Shown here piece after piece: positions 1 through 12,183 of a DNA stretch of 64,000 bases (position 1 is the first letter of the stretch; the number at the start of each line of letters is the position of its first letter). The notes under the pieces are model-generated. The model did no database searches. It worked only from the letters and a program-made list of their open reading frames with translations, and was not told where the DNA came from. Origin of the DNA: Nemania diffusa (lineage: Eukaryota; Ascomycota; Sordariomycetes; Xylariales; Xylariaceae); contig JBBPUQ010000008.1 of the NCBI GenBank assembly GCA_038501195.1, positions 3,978,501-4,042,500 on the forward strand. The letters are read 5' to 3'. The position numbers were made by a program, and so were the translations under genes.

Positions 1-1257
1 TGTGAGATCCAGGGCCCATGACAACCACCATGACTCTCGGCCTAGCTCCTTTGCTTCTCGCTTGTACTTGTCCACTTTAATGTCAAGAGTTAGCATTTCT
101 CATTCAACCGATATGCAGGAGCATATAGATGACATGCAGAACTAGCAAATATCACTCTCGCTAGGCTAGGAGCCCTTGCACCGAAATACCGACGAATGGG
201 AAGAAGGCCTCCTTGTAAACTTACTTGTTCGTTCGTCTACCATGCCAGTAGCGTATAGAATGCTGCCACCCAAAGTACTTTTGCCTGCATCGACGTGACC
301 TAAGAAGATGACATTCACGTGCTCTTTGCCGTAAATTTCCTTTAGTGTCTCATCATCAACATCGGCTGCCTGCTCGATTACGACAGCGTCAGCATCACGA
401 GTAGCTGCTTTCGCGCCCCTGGACGGGCTTGATCGGCCGGACGACGGTGTGGGCGAGGTCTTCCCGCTGGCGGTCTTGGTGTTCTCCCCAGTCTTCTCGA
501 TCGCCTTTGTAGCAGTAACCTTTGCCCCGGCAGCGACGGAAGCCTGCTTCTCGGTAGCGGCGTCCTCCTTAGGTTTTGTTGCCTCCTTTGGCTCTTCTTT
601 AGGCTCATCCTTTGGCGCCGCGGGCACGCCGATGGAAATAACCTTAGCGGCCTTAGGCTTAGAGGTATCGCCGCCTATACTCAAGACCTTTGGGCCGCCT
701 TCCTTGGTGGTTACAGGCTTATTCAGGTTGGAGGGAGCAGCAGCAGCGGCTTGTTCGGGGCGCTTGGCGATGGTAGGTACGGCTTGAGGCGCAGGCTGCT
801 GAGCTTGTTGGGGCTGCTGTTGGTGTTGGGGATACTGCTGCTGGCCTGCCAAAGAGTTAGCCATCGCAGGCCCCGACGGGGGAATGAGAAGGAAGTTTTG
901 CGCCTTACCGTATCCTCCTTGGTTGTTATAGCCGCCTTGCTGGCCGTAGATGTTGCCGTAGCCCTGGCCATACGGCTGCTGATTATACCCCCTGGTTGGA
1001 TCATACTGAGGGTAGTAATTCTGGCTGTAGGGTTGTTGATAACCATAGAAGTTTTGGCCACCGCTATAAGCCTGCTGGCCTGGCATGAAATTATGGGCAG
1101 TGGGTTGGAAGGAAGCTGCGCCAGGTCGGAATGTTTGCGCATTCGCCGGGTTGTTGTTGTTGTTATTATTATTGTTGAGGTTCATCCGCTGTGTCTGGCG
1201 GGACAGGTTGTCGTCCTGAGCGGCCGGGTCATCTTCCCACGAGTTGAGATCCGACAT
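1..1257 (-). CDS. SUP35: Translation termination factor eRF3 (Sup35), N-terminal part, cut by window edge
   Basis: eRF3 is the GTPase partner of eRF1 that drives peptide release at stop codons in the cytosol. Exon 1 is 225-1257 (ATG at 1257, 344 codons plus one base); the intron is 75-224 (donor GTAAGT, branch TGCTAAC, acceptor AG); exon 2 runs from 74 off the window. The join restores the conserved MDKYKREAKELGRESWW stretch of the G domain. Residues 1 to about 135 form a prion-like N domain rich in Q, N, G and Y, with a run of nine Asn and repeats such as QQGGYNNQGGYG. A K/E/T/P-rich M domain follows to about residue 300. The P-loop GHVDAGKST is at 320-328. A donor-like GTAAGT at 1560-1565 (minus) may start a 5'UTR intron; that is inference. 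Identity is very secure; only the 3' end is missing. Confidence 0.97.
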
Positions 1258-1859
1258 GGTGACAAGAGTATTGGTGTTTCTCGTCTAGTACGAACGAATG
1301 GATAATGGATGAATAAACTATATCTAGGCAAGACTGATGAGTAAAAAAGAACAGGTTCGTGATAGACAGGGCAGGAAATATGGGGTTCAAGAAAAGAATC
1401 GAAGACGCCTTGTCGTTGACTGAGCACAAGATACAAGAATGACCGATAATTGATGGTGCCGCAATGTGAAAAAATAGGTTGCGAATCAGGTGAATGCAAA
1501 ATCTGAATGTGCCTGGCTCCCCCGGAACTCTCAAAGGTAGCGATGATGGGGGGATTAGTACTTACCTAGATACTTTAATAGCGCACAGGGCTGAACAACA
1601 AAGGCTCAAAGCACTTCTCTGCGTAAAAATGCGCCTCGAGCAAAAAAAATCAGCCGTAGTTGTCGATAAAGTTGCGGCTTCAGACTTGTCCAAAGTAAAG
1701 TTCGGGCGGGATGATGGTTTCACGCTGTGGCTCGTTGGTGGGGCACTTTGGCGGGATATTGTGTAATTTATTAGGTAGTTCTACAGGGTTCAGGGACCCA
1801 CCGCACAACTTCTCTTCTACAACACTACATTATTAGGCACACTCGGCTCAAATACGTTG
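1258..1859. other. SUP35 upstream region and left flank of the AT-rich block
   Basis: Presumed leader and promoter of SUP35. It holds a minus-strand donor-like GTAAGT at 1560-1565. A 90-codon plus-strand reading frame at 1494-1766 has no recognisable features and is taken as chance. Base composition turns sharply AT-rich near 1860. Confidence 0.6.
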
Positions 1860-4800
1860 CAAATTCGTTCGTTTTTAATAAATATTACAAGCTATTAACA
1901 GATATAAATACAACTTTAAATGTTATTATATTTTTTTTTTGTTTATTAATTTATAATAGCATTATATAATAAAATTAAATATATTTTAAAAGTAACTTAT
2001 ATAAAATTTATAGTTTATTTATTTAAAACTTTTGTTAAATTGTTAATTTAGTTTATTAAAAAAAATGCAATAATAATTTTTAGTTTAGTTTTGTTTTAAT
2101 TTAAAAATAAAATCGTTATAATTTTATTATTAAAAAAACAATAATAAACTAATATAATTAATATATTTTTTTTTTTAAAAAATAAAATTATAATTTATAA
2201 ACTATACTTTTAATTATAGCATTTAAAATACAAAAAAAAAAAAAAGCAATATTACTTTTAATTTAAAATATATTTTATATTTAATTTAAACTATTTATAA
2301 ATTAATAATTTAAACTATAAGTTTATTAATTTTTATAAATTATTTTTTATTATATAAACTATTATTAACTAATTTTTTAGTATTAATTAAAAATAAATTA
2401 TAACAATTTATAAAAATAAATTTAAACTAATAAACTTAATTAAATTTTAAACTAAAACTAATTATATTTTATATATAACAATTATATTATATATAAACTA
2501 AACAAACAATATTACAATATAAACAGCAATAATAAAACTAAAAATATATAAAATTAAAATTGCTATATAAATATATTATTTTTTAATTTTTATTACAATT
2601 TATTTTTGTTTATTTAAAATATAATTATATATTATATTTGCAATAAACAATTTTGTTTATATTATATATAAACTTAATATAATTTATAAATTTAAAGCAA
2701 TAATTATATTTATAACTATTTAAATAAAATACTATTTAATAATTTTTTATATAATTATTTTATAATTAAAATATAATTATAAATAAAAATATAACTATTT
2801 ATTTTTAAATATTTTAAAATTTATATTTTAAAATAGTTATAATAGCAACTTATATAAAGCTTATTTTTAGCAATCAAAAAAAACAACTTGCGAAAAATTT
2901 TGTAACTACTAAAATTTTTTTAAATATAAACTAACTAAATATTTTTAAAAATATATATATAAATATTACAGCAAAGCATATAAAACATTTATATATAGTA
3001 CAAAATCCGATTAAAATTTAAAAGTTAAACTATTATAAAATTTAATAAATTTATTACTTAATTAATATAAAGCTTTAGTTTTAAATAAACTTTATATTTG
3101 CTTTAAAATTTTTTTTACTATTAAAATTATTTAACTTTTTTTTATATTTTTTTTAAAACTTTAAACAAATATAGTTTTTTTTTTTTAAATATTCAATTTA
3201 TTTAATCTAATATTAACTAACTTTTTTTTTTTTTTTTATTTTAAATACTAATTAAAAGCTTTTTAAAATTATTTTAATAATTTAAAATTAACAATTTATA
3301 AAATTTTATAATATAAAACTTTATTAAACTATATAAACTTATTTTTATTAAACTATTTAAATAATTTATATTTAGTAAATAAAAATTATATAGTAATTAA
3401 AGCTTAAATTATATTAAATTTAAATTTTAACTAAATTATTAAACTATTAAAACTAACAAGCTTTTTTTGCTTTTTTTTAAATTTAATATTTAAGTTAAAC
3501 AAAAACTAATAAAAAATATACTATTTTTTGTTTTTAAAAATCAAATTAATTAATAATTATATTTTATTTAATTATATAACATTATAATATTTAACTATTT
3601 AGTATATATTTATTATAATTTATACATTTAATAAAAAAATATATTTTATTAAAAAAAAACTTAAAAAACATTTTTTAGCTTATTTTTGTAGTATTTATAT
3701 ATTAATAACTACTTAGTTTTAAATAAAAATCTCGGTTTTTTTATAAAAACTGTTTACTTTTTAGCTTTTATATAGCTTTTTTTTTATTTAATTTATTTAC
3801 AAAAAAACTATATTAAATATTTAAAACTTTTATATTGTTTATTAACTTAGTTTATTATTTAAATAATTTTATTTTTATAATTTTATTAGTTTAAATTTAA
3901 AATATTTTATTAATTTATATAAAATATAACTAGTTGTTAAAAATATTAAGTTTTATTTTAAATATTAAAAAAAATAACAAAAATATTTATATTAAAACTT
4001 TAAAAGTTAAAATTAATACAATAACAATATATATTAAACTATTAAATGTTAAAATTGCTAAAGCTATTTATTTAGTAAAAAATATATTTTAAAAACTATA
4101 CTTTTTTTGTTGCAAAATCAAAAAAATTTCAAGCTATTTTTTATTTTGTTTTTTAATAATTTTATTAAGCTGCTTATTTTTATATAGCTTTTAAGCTATA
4201 TTTTTTATTTTTAATATAAAATTGCTACAGCTTTTGTTTGTAAATATAAAATTTAACTTAAAATAATAGTAGAATTTTTTATAGTTTTTTAACAGCATTT
4301 TTGTTTTAAATATATTTAACTGTTTAATTTTTTATTTATTTATAAATACTTTAAATATAAGTATTAATAAATTTTAATATTAAAGCAGTTTAACTTTAAA
4401 CTATTAATACTTTTAATTTTTTATTATAAAACAACAAACTTATAACTAGTTATAACTTTTTAAAAAGTTTTTATTATATATTAATATAGTCAAAATAATA
4501 ACAATTGAAATTATATTTTATATATAATATAAAATATAAATATTAAATTTAATAATTATTTATATTAATAATATAACTATTTAAACAAAATTTAAAAATG
4601 TTTTTATAAAAAATTCTTTTTTTTTAGCTTTGTTTTATAAAATATTTATTTTAGTAGCAAGTTATAACATTTGTTTTTAAGTTTACTAAATAACTTTTTA
4701 TAATAATATTTTAATAAATACTTTATTATATACTAATTTTGTTACAATTACTAACTTTTGTTTTAATTAGTAGTTTTTATTAAAAGTAAACTAACTTTAT

Positions 4801-7725
4801 ACTTTTTAGCTAAACTATTAAAATATAGCTTTTGCTATAATAATAACTATATATATTTACTATATATAAGTTTAGTAGATTTAATTTATAAAAGTTATAA
4901 TATAATAGCTAATATATATAAAAATTAATATAGCTTTTATAATTAATTCTTTTAGTTTATATTAAAAACTAATTTAGCTTTTTATATTTATAATAGAACT
5001 TTTAGCTTATTTTAAAAAACAATATAAAAGTTAATATTTAATTTATATATATTTATATTATATTTAGTTTATATTAATTTTTATTTTAACTTAATAGTTT
5101 TTAAAAGCTTTTATATTTACAAATTAATATAAAAAGCTATTTATTTATTTTTTTATTTTAAAAGTATTTAATTTAAAGTATTAATTTTAAACTAATTATT
5201 AGCTAATTTAGTTTCGCTTAAAATATTATTTAATAAATATTTATATAATATATTTATAACAAATATAACATTTATAATAATTTAATATAAATTTTTACAC
5301 TTAAACAAAGTTATTTATATAAATAATAAAATATTTAATTTTTATAAATAGAATATATTAAAATTAGCTAAATTATTTATTTAACTAATAAAGTTTAAAA
5401 AATATTTTTAAATATTACTTTATAATATAAAAACAAACAAAAACTACTTTAGTATTAATATTGTTTTTAAAATAACTAGTAGCTTTTTTTATTTTATAGT
5501 ATATATAAATAAACTGTTAAATTAACTAAAAAAGCTTTATTATATTTGCGATTTTTTATTATTGTTTTAACTTATATATAAAGTATTTTTAAAACTTAAA
5601 GCTTAATAAATTTTAATAAAACATTTGCTATATTTAAACATTAATTGCAATATATATTTAAACTATAGTTTTTACTAAAGCATAATATAATATATTTATA
5701 ATATAAATATAAATAAAAATAATATTAAACTTTTTAGCTATTAAACATTTAATATAATAAAACAATATTATAAAACTTTTATAAATAAAAAACTTTAAGC
5801 TAATAAATACTTTGTTTTTAAAACAACTTTTAATATTTAATTAACTATATTAACTATAAAATTAATAGTTAAATTAAAAATATAAACTAAATTTATTATA
5901 ACTTTAATATAAATTATTACTATAATATTCGATTATATTTTTTATTTTTTTTTATTTTACTAACTTATTTTTTTTAAATAAGCTATTTTATATATATTTT
6001 TAAATAAATTTAGAACAAATTAGAAAAAAATCAAAAAATATTTTAAAAATTAAAAAATTCGATTTAAATTTGCTAAAATTTAACTTAAATTAAATTTTTC
6101 TTTTTAAATTAATATATATTTAATTATTAATAAATTTAATTTATTTTAACTAGTTTTAAAAGTATTTATTTTTATATTTATTTTTACTGCTTTAAATATT
6201 TATTAATTATTATTTTTATAAATTCGATATAAATTTTAAACAATATTAATATTATTAAATTTAGTTATATTTAAATTTAAAGTTTTTTTATTTAAACTTT
6301 TTATACTTTTTTTAATAATAATAATAGTAGTAATATTTTAATTTTTAATTTATTTTATAGCTTTATATAAAAAAACTAGTTTAATTAGTATTAAATTTAA
6401 AATAGTTTTAATATATAGCTTATTTACTTTTAGTATTTTTAAAAAACTTTTAAACTTTTTTACTAATATAATATAAGCAAATTTTTTTACAAATAGTAAC
6501 AAATAATTTTTAAACCTTTTTAATTTTATTGTTAGCTATATTAATTTATATTTAATTAAAAACAAATTTAATATAAAAAAAAAACAGATTATATATTAAA
6601 ATATAGTTACTAATACAATTATTTTTATAAACAATAATATAATAAATATATTTAATAAAAAAAAACTTAATATTATAAATATAAAAAACATTTAAGTTTT
6701 AGTTATATTAGTAATAAATTTGACTTATTTTTATAATAATTTATTTTAATAATATAATAAAAGCAGTAAATATAACAAATAAGTGTTTTTGTTATAATAA
6801 AAATATTTTAATTTATAAAAAATTATTAATATTAAATTTAATATAAATTTACTATATAGCTATTTTATTTTTACTATATAAAAAAGCTAAATAAAAACTA
6901 GCTAGCTTTTTTTTAAAAAAAATAATTTATTTTAATATATTAATAATAATATATATAAATAAATATTAATTTATAAAAAAAAGCTGCTATATTTAGTTAA
7001 CGATTTAAATTTAACTTATATATATATTATATATAATTTATATAAAAAATTGTTATATAAAAAAAAAAAAAAAAAAAAATCTAAAAATTTAAAGCTTTTT
7101 TTTATATATTTATAAAAGCTTTAATATAAGCTTATTTTTATTAAATTGCAGCATTTTTTAATAAAAGCAGAATTTATTTTTTAAATTAACTTATAAAAAA
7201 CAGAACTAATTTAACAACCAATTTTAATTAATTAAACAATACTATTTAAATATAAATATAAATATTTATAAGCTTATTTTTAAAACTATATTATTATAAA
7301 TTTAATATTTGCAATATATTTTTTTTTAGCTTTAAATTAACTATAATTTAGTAGTTACAAGCTAATATTAGTTTTACTTTAAAAGCAAACTTATTTAAAC
7401 TTATACTTTTTTTAATATTAATATTATTAATTATATTATAACTAATATACTTTATAATATATTATAAATAAATAATTTTATAAAGTTTAAAAACTTATTA
7501 TATAATTTTTTTTTTATAATATTATATTATTAAATATATTTAGTTTAAATATATTATAAATTTATTTTATTTACTTTTTTATTTATTATTATTTATATTA
7601 TTTTTTTTATTTTGTTTTGTTTTTTTTTATTTATTTAATTTATATAACTAGTTAATAAAGCATTTATAAACTTGCTTTTAAAGCTATACTACTGCAAATT
7701 CGATATTTGTAATATATTTTTTTTC
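1860..7725. repeat. Extremely AT-rich gene-free block, probably RIP-mutated transposon DNA
   Basis: By eye only about one base in ten is G or C here, against about half in the flanks. CpG is almost absent, TpA is abundant, and stop codons fill all six frames. Homopolymer runs occur, for example about 20 A near 7060-7079. This is the usual look of a repeat-induced point mutation isochore in filamentous ascomycetes, and such blocks are normally heterochromatic. No transposon family can be named because the coding signal is destroyed. The left edge is abrupt; the right edge is graded between about 7660 and 7760. Confidence 0.88.
7263..7475 (+). repeat. Direct repeat, heavily mutated copy A
   Basis: This copy aligns without gaps to 7661-7873, an offset of 398 bases. 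I counted about 64 differences; all are transitions. In all but two, copy A carries the T or A where copy B carries C or G. That asymmetry is what RIP acting more strongly on one copy of a duplication would leave. The start of the unit is less certain because both copies are AT-rich there. Confidence 0.85.
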
Positions 7726-7873
7726 GGCTTTAGATTAACTATAATCTAGCAGCTACAGGCTAGTATCGGCCTCGCTTCGAAAGCGAGCCTATTTAGGCTT
7801 ACGCTCCCTCTAATACCAGTACTACCAACTATACTGCAACCGGTGTGCCCTGTGATGTGCTGTAGATGGGTCA
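7661..7873 (+). repeat. Direct repeat, less mutated copy B at the edge of the AT-rich block
   Basis: Partner of 7263-7475. Its left third is AT-rich, while its right two thirds keep normal GC content, so the boundary of the AT-rich block falls inside this copy. It includes a perfect 7-bp stem with a 3-base loop (CTCGCTT CGA AAGCGAG) near 7772-7788. I see no coding potential. It is the best available probe for the original sequence of the element. Confidence 0.85.
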
Positions 7874-8366
7874 GCTAGCTCAAGTACGTACTATTCTGTA
7901 AGCACGTAAGGTCGTCGGACCCCGCCAATGACGATGCGGCCAGCTGCTCCTTGTTCGACAGGTGAACTTGCACTAGATAGTGGGCAATATTTAACACGCT
8001 GGGGCATACCTTAACAGCTATACCTAAGGCAGATACAGGGGTAATTGTACCTACAACAGCGACAACATGGCAGCCCAATGGTGCAACCTCACACCAACAA
8101 CATTACCCAGGTAACATAGAATCTATGTAGGAGGTTAGGTAGGTGGTCTACCTGATACACTCTCCCTCCACGTATAAACGTTTCTTAAACAGACTCTCTG
8201 CCTGGATACATACATGCATACACACGTACATACCTAGGTACATACGTATATTAAGTTCCCTTTCTACGTAAACATACACCGCCCAGCTTTGATTTTCGAT
8301 GCATCTTCAAGCTCCGACCTTGCCAAGCTTCTCGTGTGAAGCGGGAGCGACTGAGCAAACGTGGCT
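7874..8366. other. Intergenic, upstream of YRB30
   Basis: Normal base composition, with several ACATAC/TACCTAGGTA-type simple-sequence patches between 8120 and 8260. It probably holds the YRB30 promoter. A 67-codon minus-strand frame at 7875-8078 has no support. Confidence 0.55.
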
Positions 8367-10377
8367 ATGGACGAATTTCTCGCGAGGCTATCTTACCACG
8401 CAACCAGCTACGCCGTTAGATCATGCATTGCCCTGACTTCGACTTATGTCATTAAACAGGGTGCTAAACTGCTGAAGGTAAAGAAAGGCACAGCATCGCC
8501 ACTGTCACAACCACCTGACCCTAATAATAACAGTGTGACTCACTTACATATATCCCTGACAGACTGTTGAGTACGACCCCTTGCGAGTTGAGCTCGCCCA
8601 GCTTCAACGTCGATTGGGCCGAAAGATCGAGGTGAGTCATGTCATAGTCGTCTCACACGATGATGAGTCCAAGCCCCCTACGCGTAGATCTCATATCATG
8701 GGTACTGACACGAGTGGCAAGCTGGTATCTCCCATCTTAGAATCCATCGAGCTCCGTTACACCAGGGGAGATTCTGCTCTCGAAGCGGTAGTGCGGACCG
8801 CGAGAGCCCTACGGGAGGACATTGACGCCCTGGGCGAACGATTAAAAGATGCCACATCGGCCCAAACACTATCACCAAATCGAGCCCGAGATCCCAAGGT
8901 GGCAGCCACTCGTCAGCAAGTCGAGCTCGCCGGGATTATAGGAGACATCAGGGACCTGATCACCAGCATCGACGATGCAATCCCTCTGATCAACCTCTGG
9001 GTATCTGCCATTGGTGGTATCCAGGCGCCACCATCATCCTTCTCCGCCTCCCGCTTATTACAAGCAAGCATGTTGGTGAACGTGGGGGACACGCAGTTCA
9101 TTCTCGACCCGAGCCAGCCAATGCAGATAGGGCCGGATTTCACCCTATCCCTGTACATGCTATTCCGGGGTCACACCTCGGCTCATGAAATGCAGGAGCC
9201 TTACGGTGTCGAGGAAGGGCAGCGTAAACCGATGTGGCAAGAGGTCATCCACAAAGCCCGAGTACGACTACTCCGCCTCCCTCTGGATGATCTGTCTAAT
9301 GGAACATTGGGTAACAGCCCTCGCGCGCATTACGCCTACCAACTCCAAATAGTAGAAGACTTGGACGATAGGCGGGTGCACACATTCGAGGATAAAGATT
9401 CACAGCCGACTCCGTATGACGGCTTGTCCCTAGCCGGCATCCGGGAGTTTATCCCTGTTCACCAGATCACAAAGATGTTCTACGCTGATGTCGGGAAGAT
9501 CCTTAATATTAACAACGACGATGGTGCCTCGAGCAGCCCGGTGCTTTTGCTCAAGCGAGATGCAAGCGCCATACCGGCCGACGCTATACCAGTTGTACAC
9601 GAGCCTGATAACCCCATGCTCACAATTGAAGGCACAGCAGACAGCATACCAGCGTCCGAAACCCCTCCATCAGAAGGCAATTCACAGGCTGATATCAACT
9701 TACAACTCCAACGGGAAATGGGACTAGTCGAGGAGCCAGAGGAGCCGGCCTGTTCGGCAATAGTATCATCCCAACCCCCTCAACCCCAACCGGCCCGTCA
9801 AAACTGGAAGATCCCACAGGACCTAGACCCGGAGTGGATAGCCCTAGAAGTCTTCGACATAGACGAGAGCGACGAGAGTTCAGATTCAGACTCGAACTCG
9901 ACCTCAACACTTGACGACGAAGACATAACCACCTGCCGCCCACGGCACACCGCCCGCCCCTCCATCGACCCCAACCTCATCACCCAACTGCACAGAATGA
10001 ACATCGCCTCCTCCTCATCCTCCTCCTCCCGCCCCTCCTCCAGCACCTCGCAGCCCGCAATCTCAACCCCACAGCGCTCGCCCGTCCCCGCAAAACCGAA
10101 GCTCACAGCCCTGACGCCCTCCAAGCTCATCGAGCGCTCGCCCTTCGCGGCCATCAAGACGTCGCTCTCGCTCCTCGAGATGCTCCTCCGGCTCACCAGC
10201 CTGCAGGAGTTCGAGCAGACGACCCACCTCTCCATCCCCGACCACGTCCTCACCTTCTACCTCGACGAGTCCGTCTCCACCAGCGGGCTGCAGGGTAGGG
10301 ACCGCGCTGCCGCGAGCGCCGAGGCGGAGCGCAAGGTCGGGTTTGATCCTTATGCGGATCCTTCTTCACTAGAGTAA
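8367..10377 (+). CDS. YRB30: RanGTP-binding protein, Yrb30 family
   Basis: Yrb30-type proteins bind Ran-GTP and affect its GTP hydrolysis in nucleocytoplasmic transport. Exons are 8367-8477, 8563-8631 and 8722-10377, giving 611 residues. The first join gives KLLK-TVEYDPLRVELAQLQ, typical of the family N-terminus. The second removes 90 nt with a CTGAC branch and gives KIE-LVSPILESIELR. Start is the ATG at 8367, giving MDEFLARLSYHATSYAVRS. The N-terminal two thirds are the conserved Ran-binding region. After it come a variable stretch with an acidic/serine segment (DIDESDESSDSDSNS), a poly-Ser run, and a conserved C-terminal helix SPFAAIKTSLSLLEMLLRL. The second intron lacks in-frame stops, so an intronless reading is possible but would insert 30 non-conserved residues. 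Family assignment rests on remembered sequence, not a search. Confidence 0.88.
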
Positions 10378-11013
10378 TTAAGACTTAAGGCTTAAGAGGA
10401 AGCAGAACCAGCGTGGTTCCGGATGTTCATGTCACTTGTTACGGGAAAGGATGAATGCATGGTCTTTGCGTTTGTTGCATATCTGGCGTTTTTGAGAGAA
10501 AAAAACCAATACCTAGAGTAGATACGGGAGGGTGGATAGAATGTGACTTCTGATAGCTAGGACGATGCATGCATGGATGAGCGGTAGACAGACTAGACCA
10601 GAATACCACCGACTTCGGATTTGCTACTCTACGTTCGTGACCTTATCTACACCCGTTGAATGGGGATATTCGCTGTTCAGATCATGGACATGAGTACACA
10701 GCAAAAATACATCTTTATACAATATGTTAGGTGGGTGGTAGGTCAGTAGGTTGTAACAGACCGTAGGCCTATCCTATACAGATACGCGACAGCGTAGATA
10801 TCGACGGCGTGTTTTAGTTTATTTTTGTAGTAGGTGCTCTTTCTCAATCCCGCTGCGTTCAGTCCCATCTCAGGGTGATCAGCCAAGGCTCAGATTTCGC
10901 TTCCTTCCTGCTCATTTATTCCCTCCTTACGTCGTAGGGCATAGCATAGCATAACATAGCGTAGCATAGTATAGGATAATATACCACAGCACAACACAGC
11001 CCAGTCCACCCCT
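10378..11013. other. Intergenic between convergent YRB30 and RSM7
   Basis: Shared 3' flank of two genes that face each other. It contains an imperfect CATAGCATAG/ACACAGC simple repeat at about 10935-11002. Nothing coding is seen. Confidence 0.6.
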
Positions 11014-12183
11014 CTACCGCTTCTTAGCCCCCATAATACTAGGATGCGACAGGTTCGCGCGCGCCGCCGTGCCGAGCTTATGCATGACCTGCCTGCGGTC
11101 CCACGCGGCGGACCGGCCCTCGACGACGGCGACGATCTCCTGACCGAAGCGGGCGGCGAACTGGTTGCGGCCGGAGCCCATGGAGCGCTTGCGGTTGACG
11201 ATGTCGAGGATCCAGGTGATGGCCTGGCGGCGGCGGGCGCGGGCGTCGAGGGGCTGGGGGACCTCGAGCGCGTTGCCGCCGCCCGCGAGGCCCTTGAGCG
11301 AGCGCACGCGCACGATGGGCGCCACCGCGTCGATCGCGAGCGTCAGGTACAGCAGCGGGTTCAGCGGCAGCTGCGCCGGCGGCGGGGAGCCCGGGAGCAA
11401 GGGGCGCAGGGGGGAGACGTTGGGCGGAGGGCTCGTGCGGAGGTAGTTGAGGATGAGGGAGACGTGCTGGTTGGGGAGAGTAGTGTTAGTTAGCCCTTTT
11501 TCTTTTCTTATTGCGCTCGCTTTCCTTTTTCCTTCATTTTGCTTTCTTTCGGGGTTTTTATTATTATCAATGTTTGACCCTATTTATTTCTTGCTTTTCT
11601 TCTCCCGCCTCGTCATGTATTCTCCTTCAAAAATACAATAGAGGACAGATATCTAACATGTGTAAAACCGAAAGACCGAGGGGGTATCCTAGACAAGTGA
11701 GAGGGTACGCACCTTTTCCGCCTGGCTCAGCTTTCCGTCCCGCATCAGCATTCTCGTAATCTGGTGGATGACGGGATGGTGGCGGTCCTGCAACTGATCG
11801 TGCTTCCCAGGCCGTTCAGGCATGCTATATTTGAGGCCCTCGGCCATCACGTCCACGACGTCTTCGCCGGCAGCAGCCCTTTCCAGGGCAGCGATGGCCT
11901 CCGCATTCATTAAATTATCCGCAAACGGTTCGATGGGCCGCGGGGTGTAGGGCTGTGGTATTATTTCCGATCCGGACGACGGTGGAGGATAGGGATAATC
12001 GCCATCGTTTGGTGGCGGATGTATCGATCTATCGTCGGCGAGGCCTCTCCTTCCTAGAGCCAGAGGCACTGCGACGGTTCTCGTCGTGGTTGGGACATGA
12101 TGAAGGTGATGGTGAGGTTGTGATGGCCGCGTCCGGACCGCAAGACTCCGTAAGGACCGCCAGGGATTTATTTTCGACGCCAT
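11014..12183 (-). CDS. RSM7: Mitochondrial small-subunit ribosomal protein uS7m
   Basis: uS7 organises the 3' major domain of small-subunit rRNA near the decoding region; this is the mitochondrial version. Exon 1 is 11713-12183 (ATG at 12183) and exon 2 is 11014-11466. The 246-nt intron (donor GTGCGT, acceptor CCAG) joins KLSQAEK to HVSLILNYLRTSPPP in frame, giving 307 residues. The first 60 or so residues are Arg/Ser/His/Pro-rich and fit a mitochondrial targeting peptide. The core has the uS7 signatures DAVAPIVRVRSLKGLAGGG and RRRQAITWILDIVNRKR, and the protein ends MGAKKR. It converges with YRB30. The spacer before conserved blocks is longer than in bacterial uS7, as is usual for mitochondrial forms. 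Confidence 0.94.

Noticed and set aside
1494..1766. 90-codon plus-strand frame upstream of SUP35
   Set aside because: No domain or composition typical of protein, and it overlaps the expected SUP35 leader and promoter.
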